Shown: positions 15,372 through 27,153 of the stretch, piece by piece
How the letters are laid out: the number at the start of each line of letters is the position of its first letter
Position numbering within the stretch: position 1 is the first letter of the stretch
NCBI RefSeq assembly: GCF_000204055.1
Contig: NW_006768846.1
Coordinates: 248,001-312,000, forward strand
Reading direction: 5' to 3'
Source: Melampsora larici-populina 98AG31
Lineage: Eukaryota; Basidiomycota; Pucciniomycetes; Pucciniales; Melampsoraceae
DNA length: 64,000 nucleotides
Program-made: the position numbers and the translations under genes
Notes under the pieces: model-generated
What the model saw: the letters and a program-made list of their open reading frames with translations, nothing else
Told to the model about the DNA's origin: nothing
Databases searched by the model: none

Positions 15372-16527
15372 ATGATGTTTACAGTGAACTTGTACAATGA
15401 ACTCTTTGATCAAGAACAACAGTGGGCCGAACTGCTCACTCTTTTAACATCCAGACAATACCTCAACAATCAAATACGCACTCCGCTCGCCACTTGTTTT
15501 GACCTACGGGACATGTTGCAAAGCAGAAGAACCGACTTCTGCCAGGCCATGCAAACAACCCCTGAGGGCTTTCACGCTTTACTTCATATGATTCAATCCC
15601 ACCCCGTATTTGTATCATCTAGCAACAAGCAACAGCCACCAGTGATTAAACAACTTGCCCTCACTCTCAAACGTCTCGGCAGCAATGGCAATGGGGCCTC
15701 CGTAGGCCGGTTTGCGCGCAATTACAAGATGGGTCGTGGTTCAGTAATCAATTGTAGTTGTTGGGTCATCTTGGCAATTTTAGATGTAGGCGCGCATTAT
15801 CTCTCATGGCCTAATTCCAACAGACGGAAAGCCATCTCCAAAGTGCTTGAGAGAGATGGTTTCCCGCCTTGTGTGGGCTTTGTTGACAGAACTACGATTC
15901 CCCTATTCCAGCGACCTGGCTGCGATGGCGAGGTTTTCTTCGACCGCAAACACCGGTACTCTCTCAATGTACAGATTGTCTGTGACGCCAACAGACAAAT
16001 CACTTATGCATACACCAGTTGGCCTGGTTCCTGCTGCGACAGTACTGTATACTTGAAGACTGACATGTGTAATGAGCCAGAAAAATATTTTGACAAAGGT
16101 ACACACTTCTAATAATTCTTATCAAGGTCTACAGTCCTCGAGTTCTGATGTGGTTTTTTAGATGAATATATTCTCGCAGATTCAGCCTACATTCCTTCAG
16201 AAACTGTAGTGCCTTTCTACAAAGGACAGGCTGCGGAGCTCAAAAGGAACAAGTGCTTCAATTGGTGTGTAGGCTATAGCTAAGGCTCGAGTGCAAAATG
16301 AGCACTGTGTTGGCATCCTCAAGTCTTGCTGGGCATCCCTTCAAGGATTAAGACTTGGTTTAAATAGTCAAAGTGACATGGTTCACATCCTGCGGTGGAT
16401 GCAAACCCGCTTCATCTTACACAATATGCCGGCAGATTTAGGAAACACTTGGATTGATGAAGAAGATGAGGTTGTTTTAAGGGAACCTGGAGATGCAGGT
16501 ATTTATGGAGCTGCACAGCCGGTGTAG
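15372..16527 (+). pseudogene. PIF/Harbinger-type transposase, frameshifted
   Basis: Exon 1 15372-16098, intron 16099-16161 (donor GTACAC, acceptor TTTTAG), exon 2 from 16162. The DDE nuclease signatures of PIF/Harbinger are present: first Asp in GFVDRTTIPLFQRP; the block IVCDANRQITYAYTSWPGSC with the second catalytic Asp in the following CDSTVY; then ILADSAYIPSETVVPFYK; and the terminal Glu in ARVQNEHCVGILKS. Between NKCFNWC and AKARVQNEH the frame shifts at about 16268-16285: the exon runs into TAA while the next motif is one base out. The 13-base GT..AG span there is too short to be an intron. The C-terminal part then stays open to 16527. The product would cut and reinsert the element, but this copy is probably inactive. 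Confidence 0.85.
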
Positions 16528-16889
16528 TATTTAAAGCTCAACAAGAGCTTTACAACACCTAAGAAGGGATAATCTACTACATGTAATATAGTAGAAGTTG
16601 CCTAAAGACTGCCTTCTTCAAAGAAACCAGCACAAGGGCACTTGCTGACCACTTTGTGATAACAGAGAAAAAGATAAAGGCACCAGAGAAATAAAGCAAT
16701 ACTGTTGTGTAGTATTATTCCCAAATTGACTTATAGTCTTTAACACACATAAATAAATTTCTCCTTGCTTTGAAGGGGCGGATTTAAGTGAGCTTAGTAC
16801 AAATATAGTAAATAAATGATGATTTATAACACTACAACAAAGGTATAAGATGCAGAAAAGGGAACAACAATCCCAAAATCATCAAGGAG
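16528..16889. other. 3' flank of the transposase, no gene
   Basis: AT-rich, no open frame of note. It separates the transposase stop from the right inverted arm. Confidence 0.4.
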
Positions 16890-18070
16890 TACTTATATCC
16901 ACATGTAACAACCTCTACAATAGTCAACAGCCTCAAAAACCAGCCAAATCCGCCTAAAGAACCCTAAAAACCATGTAATGACGCAATGTAATGATTGTGT
17001 TACTAATGTATGATGTAATTTTCACATCCAAAAGTGATCAATGACGCAATGATTTAATGTACAGCACCTCTTAAGATGAATACAGGTGATTTTTTCCTTG
17101 TAAACTAGCTGCAAACCAATTTTTGAGATTACAAATCTTTTCAGATGGGGTCCAATTTTGAACTACTATAGTGCATCTTGTAGCCCTCGTGATACTGATC
17201 ATTTATGACACCCATATAACCTATTTCTGATGAGTGATGAGTAAGATATTGAGTTGTGAAGTTAAGGTTTTTGGTGTTACATGTTGACTTGTGACTGTAA
17301 ATTCAAGATTCACACCAATTTCTTATTTCCCTTATAACGTTTTACATAAACCTCCGTTACTAATGATTTAAAGTTTGTAAATTATGTAATATACTCTTTT
17401 GCGTTGAATGAGCCATCTACCAACCTAATCTGACGTCATTTGACATATGTAACTAGCTGAAAACCTTCATTTTTGACAAAATTCACCCATTTTCTTCACT
17501 TTTCACAGCTGCTACTCTCTTTTACTTGCTCATGTAATATGACATCATCTTCTAAAACCTTAAAAATCCCGGAAAATCCTCTTGGCAACCTTAATCTCCA
17601 CTACTACCACCATTACATATGTAAACTACATGTATAACCCTTGTTTACCATCCTCAAAAAAGTACCTTTCTGCTAATAACTTCTGTCTTTCCTTATCAAC
17701 CTCCAAGATTAAAATTGTTACTGTATAATAAAATTTTTTTCTTTCATATTCTAACCCTAATAAACCCATAACTTAATTATTAATACTCTAAAAACCATTT
17801 TCCAACTTTTACACCTATATTTTCAAATTTTTCTTATCTTTTCTTTTTCTGTCTTTTGTAATAACTTTGTAAGTAAACTATAATGATCTTAAGACTATAT
17901 ATGAAATAAGATGACATAATATTGAGTTGATAACTACACATGAGCCTCTAAGAGCTTCAATTGATCTAAAAACCTTCATTTCAAATTTTCTACTACACTG
18001 AAGTTTCCTAATAATTTGATAAAGTTATAATGATCAATTTTCTTGATTGATCCCATAAATAGATCACCAC
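16890..18070. repeat. right arm of the long inverted repeat
   Basis: Reverse-complement partner of 13071-14245, starting with GTCAACAGCCTCAAAAACC on the inside and ending with GATTGATCCCATAAATAGATC on the outside. It contains no gene. Confidence 0.65.
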
Positions 18071-18750
18071 ACCGGACTTAGATAACATGGAAAGAGGAAG
18101 GGCCAAATGTGAATGCGTTTGAGACCATGCAGTGGCTTATAATTGGGAGAGTGGTGGCTTGCCAATAGTTTCTTGAACTTTTATGATCTGTATCTCTGAT
18201 TGTGTTGACCTCTAATTTTCGCATTGATTGTCTTTTGCTGAAGTGTTTCATTCTCTTATGTTTATTGATGCCCCTTTTTTTGTAAGATGATGTGCTTTCT
18301 CTCATTTAGTTTGATCTTTTGCAAATTATTATGTTGTCTCAGTTGTTTGGTTTGGTTGATAGAGTCCAATGAATGAATATAAACGTTCCCGTATTGAAAT
18401 GTCCATTTGGCCTTTTCAGCTGTGTAGTGAGGCTTGTCAAGTCTGATCAAACACTGTAATTACAAGATGATGGAATTTCTGCTTGGTTGTCACTCAATCA
18501 TAGTCTCACAACAAAACAGGACTTTGGTGCTGGACCTTTTGCAATGGAACACAAGAGAATCAAGTATTTTGATGGACTTTTCTCAATGAAAAGCAAGACA
18601 AATGGCGGAACAGAATTGGGGTAGCATATCATTACACAAAAGGTTTAACTAGCCAGGAATCCATCATTGCACAAACACTGAAAAGTACAAATACGATGAC
18701 CAGGAGAAAACTCCATCATCGCACAAACACTCAATCTGAAAAGTACAAGT

Positions 18751-18840
18751 AGGACAAACAGACACTGCTTAAATTGCGGAGTACAAATAGGCGGACAGTA
18801 GGACAAACAGACACTGCTTAAATTGAGAAGTACAAATAGG
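18751..18840. repeat. two-copy tandem repeat, period 49 bp
   Basis: The unit AGGACAAACAGACACTGCTT, followed by AAATTG and an AGTACAAATAGG tail, occurs at 18751 and 18800. Related shorter pieces (CCATCATTGCACAAACACT and CCATCATCGCACAAACACT) precede it from about 18660. Confidence 0.7.
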
Positions 18841-19148
18841 CCGCCGCAAACCAACCAACACTGCGATGAATCACTGCTGACAGCCACGTGTTGTTCATGA
18901 AGAGTTGAGCAATCAATTGAAGAATATAAAACGACGAGGCATACGAGGCACACGAGCACTTGAAGTACAGAAAAATCCGCCTTCATCATCAATCACGTGA
19001 GAATCACAAGTACAAATAGGAAGAAACTGTCACCAAGGCGCTGAATCTACCTTGATCCGGGGGCCGGCGGTCAGGAATTCAGAGTCAGCCATTGGGTCCA
19101 AGATAAACAGACTGGATTAGCAAGTGACTTACAAGTTTCTCTTGAAAA

Positions 19149-19976
19149 TCACATGGTGTCCTGTTCAGGATATATAAGACAAAGGAAAGCCTCCAGCTCT
19201 TGTGGAGTCTTTCCTTCCAAAACCAATCTCTCAGCAAAGGCCTTACACTCTTTTTGGGTTTCTTGAGCCAACCTTCTTGATTCGGTTTTGCATTGCTCTT
19301 TGCGATCAAGAAAGTATCGCTCTTTAGTCCAGCTGAGGGTAGACTTGCGATCTTCCATTTTGGCTTGGATTCTGGCCTTGTCCGCTTTCATTCTTGCTTT
19401 GTCAAGATGTTGGTGCCAATCTTGAGCTTTGGCGATGACCTCGAGTTTAGCGTTGTTCACTTGTTGGATGGCTGTAACAAGGGCGTGCTTTTGGTCTTTA
19501 ACATGCACATTGGATGGATCTATGGAAGGGAGTGGGTCCATGGCACGGCGAGAGAGAGTTCCGCGCGCAGCTTGAGTCTCAGAAGCGGCTTTTGTAGGTC
19601 CTGCTTCATCATCCAAACTGGAGTCCAAGGCGCGCTCTTTTGCAGTTAGACCAAATTTGCTGGCCTTTGACTTTTTGGTGTGCTTGCCTTTGGTCAAAAG
19701 GGAAGATGATTTAATGGCAACAGAGGTAGATTGCCCATGACTCAAGGCATTTGCAAGTGGAGCTGGTGATAGGATCAGGTTTGCATTGTCTTGTCCTTTA
19801 GGCGTAGGAGGTGGCGGACTGAAATCATTTTCCAAAAAATTCTGATAATGAACATTGAGAGGATCAGGACTCCGTGGGGTTTGTACAGGAGAACCGGGTG
19901 CAGGCAAAATGGGTCAAACCTCGGAAACCTTGGTGGGGTCTGGGGTGGCCAATTGGTGGATTGCCTAAGCAATCAC
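19149..19976 (-). pseudogene. transposon-associated coiled-coil protein remnant
   Basis: On the minus strand the frame is open from about 19976 (after a TTAG acceptor-like site) to the stop at 19149, broken by a single in-frame TGA near 19920. After this stop it reads PILPAPGSPVQTPRSPDP with no ATG. The N-terminal half is Pro/Ser-rich. The C-terminal half (about residues 130-245 of the 252 after the stop) is a strongly charged helix (DKARMKADKARIQAKMEDRK) ending in LEGKTPQELEAFL. This layout resembles second proteins of rust DNA transposons, a judgement from texture and not from a domain hit. A functional model is not supported. Confidence 0.35.
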
Positions 19977-20284
19977 CGACGTAAGAGGAAGAGTTGGCAT
20001 GTCAGAAAACAAATCTTTCTCATATTTATTTTGCAGCATGTAAAAAAAACACATCTCACCAGGTGTAACACCGCTGTTATCATGTCCATTGGTGGTATCA
20101 CTGCCGCCAACGTCAATGTCATTGAAATCCTGGGCGCCATGTGCATGGCAGATGACTGAGAGTAGAAGAAATATAACCACACAAGTCAGACCTTTTGTAC
20201 AGATACCTATGAATGATAAAATCAAGATGTAGATCACCTACCCATTTGGTGAAAGTACAGCTGGCAGACCAACGTAAATCAAAG

Positions 20285-20456
20285 TCAAAAGCAAATAAAG
20301 GCGGTTCTTTGAGCACAGGAACCGGAGGCGAAGATCTACAATGGATGAAATCACGAGACCAAGGGGAGAGTCAAAAGTGAATAAAGGCGGTTATTTGAGG
20401 ACAGGAACCGGAGGCAAAGATCTAAAAAGGATGAAATCACAAGACCAAGGCCAGAT
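20285..20456. repeat. two-copy tandem repeat, period 86 bp
   Basis: The unit runs from TCAAAAG..AATAAAGGCGGTT through ACAGGAACCGGAGGC to ATGAAATCAC(G/A)AGACCAAGG. Copies start at 20285 and 20371 and differ at a few sites. Confidence 0.75.
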
Positions 20457-20664
20457 TGTTGATGACAAGAAAGAGGAAGCAAGGAGGGTTGCACAATCAG
20501 AAAAGGATCTTGTCAAGAAGCGCTTATATGATGAAGACAAAGCGGGTGGTTAATATCAGCTTCAAACCGGGCGTGAACTGCACGAGTGAAATCAAAATTG
20601 AGAAAGAATCTAGAACCAAACACGATGGTGGATATGTTCAAAATCAAGCATCTGAGTTCGGAAG

Positions 20665-20768
20665 CGGCCTCTGTGCATAACTTCAGGTGATATTGAAAGC
20701 CCCAACCTAATCAATGCGGCCCCTGTGCGTAACTTCAGGTGATATCAAAAGTGCCAACCTATCCAATG
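20665..20768. repeat. two-copy tandem repeat, period 52 bp
   Basis: The units CGGCC(T/C)CTGTGC(A/G)TAACTTC followed by AGGTGATAT and CCAACCTA start at 20665 and 20717. Confidence 0.7.
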
Positions 20769-23615
20769 TTGACGTCAAATGATCTAGATGATACGATTTA
20801 AATCAGAAAAAGTGCCCAAATGAGGTTGAAAGATCTTCTGAGAGACCTGAAGGTACGTTGATTTCCCGTTTGCCGTGTTGTGTGATTCCTGAGACGATTT
20901 GCTAATTGATGTCCTGAAGCGTGAGGAGTCCAAGGTGAGGGAAGGAGGAAAGCATGTAAACAAAGATCATGCTACGTAGGTCGACCAAAAGTACAGGGGA
21001 CATAGGATTTACCGGCACCGGAGTAGCTGGTAAGTCAGGAACAACAAGCAAAAAAAATATAACTTGAAAAAAACAAACGTTAACCACAAGGCACAAACCA
21101 AAAAAAAAACAGCTCATTTTTTTTGGGCGCTTTTTTTCGCTGCAAGCAGGGAAAGGTTGTAAAATTTATAAGGACAAATCTTGAAATTTAAAACCGCAAG
21201 CCACCTCTAGAGCTGGCTCATGTTCTTAAGATTATATGTATAATTTTAAGGGACCAAATAAAACTCAAATTCCTAATTTTGGTCATAAATTGCCTACTTG
21301 AACCGCCCTAATATACACCGGTGCTAATATATATACTCATAAATGATTTTGGGATTTTCGTTCCCTTTCTTTTCTTTATCATCTACACAGTTATCATTTT
21401 GTTTATCATTATAAATTATTTTAGCAGTACCTGCTGACTCAAATACACCCTTTATTACAATCATAAAGAGAAATTTACTTTGTTGTTATAGTCAAAAAGA
21501 CTTATTGGGAATAATATAAAAAAGATATTGCTTTATTTTCTTAGTTATCATATTGGAATAACTATATAGCAGTGTTGAGAGAAATTAAACAGTGCTGTTT
21601 GAGTTAAAATCCGTGTGATTTTGGTCATTTAAAGATACTTTTCTCTGGTGCCTTATCAGTACTCAATTCAACAGAAGTTCTCTTCTCTGCTTGTATTGTT
21701 TTTGGAGGGCAGTCCTTAGACCCTTTCTGTATAGTCATTACTTGCAGATTTTACCCTTCACGCTCTGTATGACCCTTGTTGGCAGTAATGCCAAGTCTGT
21801 CAAGAACTGCAAATCCCACTGGTATGTGATAAGTACATCAATTCAATTCATTTCATACTTAAATGTTGGCCCTGTAGTGCCATAATACCTTTGCAACGGC
21901 CAATGAAGTGTCAAGAGGAAAATGTGAATATGACAAACTTAGCACACCATGTTCTCTGGGGCATTGACTCAAAATGGACAGGTTGAATAACAACATCAGA
22001 AGATGTAGCAACTGGGGTCAGGAGTGGAGGATATGCTCAGAAATCTGGTGGCCTCAGATGTATGTGTGTCAAGAGCACAAGTGGTAAAGAGGTGGGGGCA
22101 ATTTCTTTGAAAAATTTGCACTCAGATATGCCCAGAGGTGTTCATATGCATACTATTTGGCAAGGGGCACAAGAGGTTCAGACAGCAACATGTTCATTGT
22201 GCCTAATCCCAAATACTAAAGCCATCCAGATTCCAAGCTTCATCATTGTCATATCTCAAGATGAGTCCCAAAACCCAGCAAATCAGAGATATCCATGGCC
22301 CCCAGTAGTCTTGGGGGTTGATCTGGGCTTTATAGGATCCCAAACCCCCAGGGGTTGGTTGATCTCAGGGATTAAGCTGACAAAACCTAATGCTCGTTGG
22401 AGCTCAACAGGGGAAGGGCTTTTTCAAAGGCAGTACAAACTTTGGAATGCAGCAGAAAAATGAAGACAATCATGGAGATAAATACATATGAAGACTCAAA
22501 GATACATCATCCGTATGTTGCTGATAAGATTCATAGTTCCATGCCTTACATATACCAAGAAAAAGGAATATTTGAAGTTCAAGCAAGGTCAAGCCCATGG
22601 GTTATTGACAGGGATTACTGGGTACACGTGGAATCCCTGGTGATCTCTGGTGATCCATGCTTACCCACTAATCCCCTTAAAGGGCATTAGACCAGGATCT
22701 GGCCTGGGTCTGTATTTGAGAAGAAACAGCGCCGGGGAAGGGTGAGTTCCAGTTCACACTTTCTGAGAAAAAAATTGCCCAAGCACCTTGATTCCTAGCA
22801 CTTGGGAGCTGGAGCTCATGCTGAGTCAGTTCATTCTTCAACTATTGTTTAGCCTGGATTGATATTACCAGCTCCTGTAGTATTGAGTTGACAGCTTATA
22901 ATTAAGATTCAACCAAACCAGATCAAACCTTGAATTGGAGTCATGCTGATAAGACAATTCACACTCTTGAACTTCATCAACTACCAAAAGATACCACAAT
23001 AGATTTTGTCTTCATGATTGCTGGTGCTGAAATCCTTGACATTCACATCTTCAGCTTTCACAGGCCTAACCTGAAGTTTAATCTGTGAGCCTGATTTCAG
23101 GTTTCTCAATATTCCAGATGTGGTAGTTCATTTTGTTCACATTCATCATGCCAAAGCTTTCAGCACTACCTTGGATGTGCAACAAACAAGTTTGAGCTTG
23201 CAGATTTCAGGATAGCAGTATGACTGTAATTTCAGAGTGGAAAAACAATCCAATATCAATAGTGGTGCAACCACACCACAATCATTTGAAATTAAATCAA
23301 AACTATCACAAGGTAGGAAGTGAAGTTTGACAATGTAGCTTTAATTACAGTGTTGTGTCTTCTCTTGTCTCTTAGTGCTAATACTGCAAGGATTCATCTA
23401 GATATATATATACTTTCTATCCAAATCTTCTCTCTTTTCTTGTCTTTTGGGAAGAGAGAAAGTTCTTTACCACCTTCTGAAAGATGTAGTGGTACTAATG
23501 TCCTCATACTATCAGAACCTTGGTTAGATCACTACTACCACAAGCTTTCACACTTATCTACTTCTTTTCTCACTTTACTTTCAAAATTTCCTCCAATAAC
23601 TTGGGTATATCTTTA
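20769..23615. other. repeat-derived intergenic block, no gene
   Basis: The longest frame (22062-22463) shows no family motif and is likely by chance or repeat-derived. The rest is AT-rich with T-tracts. Confidence 0.4.
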
Positions 23616-24585
23616 TGGATTGCTCTATCCCAACCCCCCCTTGTTTACTATTCAGACCCCCCTCAACCCTAGGTCCGCTTAGGTCACCTTAAGCACCTTA
23701 CCTAAGTACAGTACAGGCAATGGCTGGCAATGGACAATTCATTCCACTTGCTCATTCTCAAATCTCAAGATGAATGCTGAGTGCTCTGAAGTTAACGAAG
23801 ACAATACATATTTCCAGATCAATAACTTGCGGGTCATCAACATACACATAAATTGTAAACATGATGTTATAGGATGTTATCCTCTTCAATCATCTAATCT
23901 AATCACACATCATGAATTCCCTTGAAGGAAGTTTCAGAAGCTACTCACTCCATTTGTTTTCACAATTGTGGGTGATGAATTGTAAGGATCATAAATTGAG
24001 AACAACTTTTGTTTCACAAAACATGATACAAATTGGACAGCATCAAAATCCATCTTTATGATTGAGCGAACAAAGATAAACAAGATAACACATGTAGTCA
24101 AGATGGTGATCAAGTTATCTTGATAAACATAAAATTGATATTTGATCCAGGGAGAACAATTGGGGGATAAATGAGGATAGAGGCCGAGCTGATTCAAGAT
24201 GGATCAGCCTGAATCACCTCATCACTTACATTGACTACTGTTTGGACCAAACAACTTGGCTTCAGCATGTTCATGACAGGATATGAGCCACTTGTGGGGT
24301 TTTAAGGAGAGTGAAGGTTGTCCTTGAGTTTGAAATAGCTTGGGCTCATGGAATGCTCAGGAGCGATTCTGGAGAACAAACTCCAGTTGGTCCTCTTCTT
24401 TGCCAGTCGAATCTGAGATAGCACATGTCAAAGAAGTGCCCAATACAATGGTTGTGAAATCATGATTTGGTGCATATTGATGGTTGGTTCAAAAGTAACC
24501 TAAGGTGCCTAAGGTGACCTAAGCAAACCTAGGGTTGAGGGGGGGTCTGAATAGTAAACAAGGGGGGTCGGTATAGAGTGATCCA
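23616..24585. mobile_element. 970-bp non-autonomous DNA transposon, 6-bp TSD TCTTTA
   Basis: The ends are inverted repeats of about 95 bp: TGGAT, CTCTAT, ACCCCCC, TTGTTTACTATTCAGAC, CAACCCTAGGT, CTTAGGTCACCTTA and GCACCTTA occur in order on the left and inverted on the right. The direct repeat TCTTTA lies immediately outside both ends (23610-23615 and 24586-24591). The interior has no transposase frame. A 6-bp duplication is not typical of the common fungal superfamilies. Confidence 0.75.
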
Positions 24586-24591
24586 TCTTTA

Positions 24592-26001
24592 TTTTGTACT
24601 TTTATCTGTTACAGTGTACTATCATAGTGATATTACATCATATTCATGCAGTCCTAGCAGTTTGGCACCACCAATATCTCAAACAGACCATCACAAGGAC
24701 CACCAGACCAGGCCACTCCCACATTGAAGGGGATCAGAGTCTTGCAGTTGCAACTAAATTGTGTTGCAACAATCTCCCAATCTGAGCAGCTCAGATATAT
24801 GTGGTTCCACCACCTTAGCTCAACGAGTACTAATGAGCAGCAATACATAGTAAGCTGTTATTCTAAAGCTTAAGATAAGGCAGGAACAATATTGGTGAAT
24901 TGAGATGTCCCTGAGACACTGTGATTTCACAACTGGTTAATCCCCTGTTAAGCAACCCACAACTCTTCCCTTGTGTCACACTCCTACACCACAAACCCCC
25001 AAAATCAACCATGTAAGTCTTTTTTAACTTGATGCTGCTCACAAATTACTTGGTAAAGTGTAAAATACTTCTTGAGTTGCGGCTCTCAGGGTGGGTTGTG
25101 CAATGGTGAACAACTGGCCAGGATATGGGGGTCAAGTGATTAATTTATTGAGTGTTTGAGGTACTTGAGGATATGGATGTTGATCTTGGATTGATTGCTT
25201 TATTTTTTAGTATGGATTGGGTTTTGGTTTATTTTAGTTTGATTTGATTGGTTTGATTTGACTCATGATAACTGGAGATTTGTCAAGAAAGTGATAGGAA
25301 TGGGATCCTTGATTGATTTGAAGTGATTATTATTGAAATTGATGGTGAATGCTATCATGATTCTCAAGATATCTTGACACTTGCAAATATCTGGTCCTTA
25401 GTCTAATGCTTCTCACCACAAGCAGCCATCTATGGGTGAGGAATATGCAGTTATGTCAGTAATTTCATAGGATCCTGCAGTTTTCTGAGCAGAATTCCTG
25501 TTGAGTGTGAATTTCAGCTCAAGCTGAGAGCCCAAACACAGTCAATCATGCTGATGTGATGTACAACTAAGCACTGGCTAGGGCTAGGACACAGAAAGGC
25601 AAGTTGTATTGGGCACTTTTTGGGCAAAATCGTGAGGTCATCAGCCCCCGGGCCCCTTCATGATGAGGGTGATCTGGCAGTCCTTGTGCATACAGATCCC
25701 TATGTCATTATTGCTGCATAGTGGTGACTGTAACAATGGAGATTTACTCTGACATGCAATACACCCAAGTTGTGGTGTGTATTGTAGTGAGCTCAAGTGC
25801 TTGAATTATGGAGCTCTTGAGGAGAATTGTTTGTGGAGTAGACTGAAAGATTGGTTGCACCTAGGTGCGACACACCCAGGCACAGACAGGGATGTAGATG
25901 CTGGAATTGTGCTGCACCTATAAAGTTCTTGACGAACTGATTCAAAAGAATCCTAAGGGTGACACTGCTTATTTGAGTCTGTAGTTCTAGTCACAAAACA
26001 A
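24592..26001. other. repeat-derived intergenic block, no gene
   Basis: No frame above about 65 codons and no paired ends detected. Confidence 0.4.
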
Positions 26002-26467
26002 CCTGAGGGCACAAGTTTTCGCGTAAGACTACAGCTCTATGCTTGGTCAACGTTGAGAAAACTAGACAAACCTGAGGGCACAAGTTTTCGCGTAAGACTA
26101 TAGCTCTATGCTTGGTCAACGTTGAGAAAACTAGACAAACCTGCGAGCTCGAAGAAAGATGAGGAGCGCGCGTAAGATAAAAATGAAACAAAGTAAAATG
26201 TTATAAAATTGATTCTTTTCAACACCCTTTACTAACCTGAGGGCACAAGTTTTTGCGTAAGACTACAGCTCTATGCTTGGTCAACGTCGAGAAAACTAGA
26301 CAAACCTACAGTCATCACAAGACAAGAATAAAGAGTGACAAACATGAATGAGATCAGAAAGAGAATATGGAGTCTGATCTAGAAAGAGAAGTCACTACCT
26401 GCGAGCTCGAAGAAAGATGAGGAGCGCGCGTAAGATAACAATGAAACAAAGTAAAATGTTATAAAAT
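26002..26467. repeat. mosaic of two interspersed repeat units (about 69 bp and 70 bp)
   Basis: Unit A (starts CCTGAGGGCACAAGTTTT, ends GAGAAAACTAGACAAA) occurs at 26002, 26071 and 26236. The first two are in tandem with an exact 69-bp period. Unit B (starts CCTGCGAGCTCGAAGAAAG, ends AAAATGTTATAAAAT) occurs at 26140 and 26398. The order is A A B A B with different spacers. Because 69 is a multiple of 3, the minus strand reads a repeated peptide (VCLVFSTLTKHRA), but there is no other sign of a gene. Confidence 0.8.
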
Positions 26468-27153
26468 CTAATCCAGAGTGATGTATCAGTGAAAATGTAA
26501 AAGTGTTGAGAATAGGATGGAGGGAAACTTACTGATTCTTTTCGAGACAAAAAGAACCAGAAAAGAGGGACAAAGAGAATTCTACAACAGTAAGCTGATA
26601 TCCCAAGAAAAACTTTTCAACCAACCCCTTGCTTCACAATTCCAGCTAACCCCTTTCATCCATTCTTCTTACAATGTTGCCACACACACACCCCACCCCA
26701 ACCTTCTAACCCTGAATACAACACTGTCAATGACCAAATCGGGAAAATGATCTTTGAACACCTAAATAAGATACAATAACACTTAACCACCTTGTATCTT
26801 AACAGCACCCACCACTTGCTGTGTATGCCCTTGGGATATGGCCTATGTATCTGTAGCCAAACCTGCATATACCAATACCATTGGAATACCATAAACCTCC
26901 TCAAACCACCAACACAGTCAGCCATATCCCAATATTGTAAATCACAATAAGGTTATTTGTCTGATCCGTGAAAGGGTGCTGAAAAGTGTGGTACACTTTG
27001 GTAATAATAAGAAGCAACATTTCCTTGTAATTTGCTTGTGAAAGTTGTGTTAGAATCAAAAAAAGGAAAGTTGAATCCACCTAAATACTTGCCATCTAAT
27101 TTGGAAACGGCTTGCTGAGAGGAATACATGTGTGTAGAGTGGTCTGTTTCATA

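Noticed and set aside
18645..18992. Cys-rich secreted effector (minus strand, 115 aa)
   Set aside because: The frame is produced by a 49-bp direct repeat and its relatives; peptide repeats follow the DNA repeat.
19965..20237. Small secreted protein (signal-peptide-like N-terminus, minus strand)
   Set aside because: Hydrophobic AT-rich frames of this size are expected by chance, and it lies in tandem-repeat and transposon remnants with no cysteine pattern or homologous signature.
22062..22463. 133-codon ORF
   Set aside because: No domain, irregular composition and overlap with repeat-like sequence. It is probably non-coding or an old transposon piece.
25991..26191. Repetitive peptide (VCLVFSTLTKHRA) on the minus strand
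   Set aside because: It results from the 69-bp tandem unit being a multiple of 3; there is no start context or continuation.
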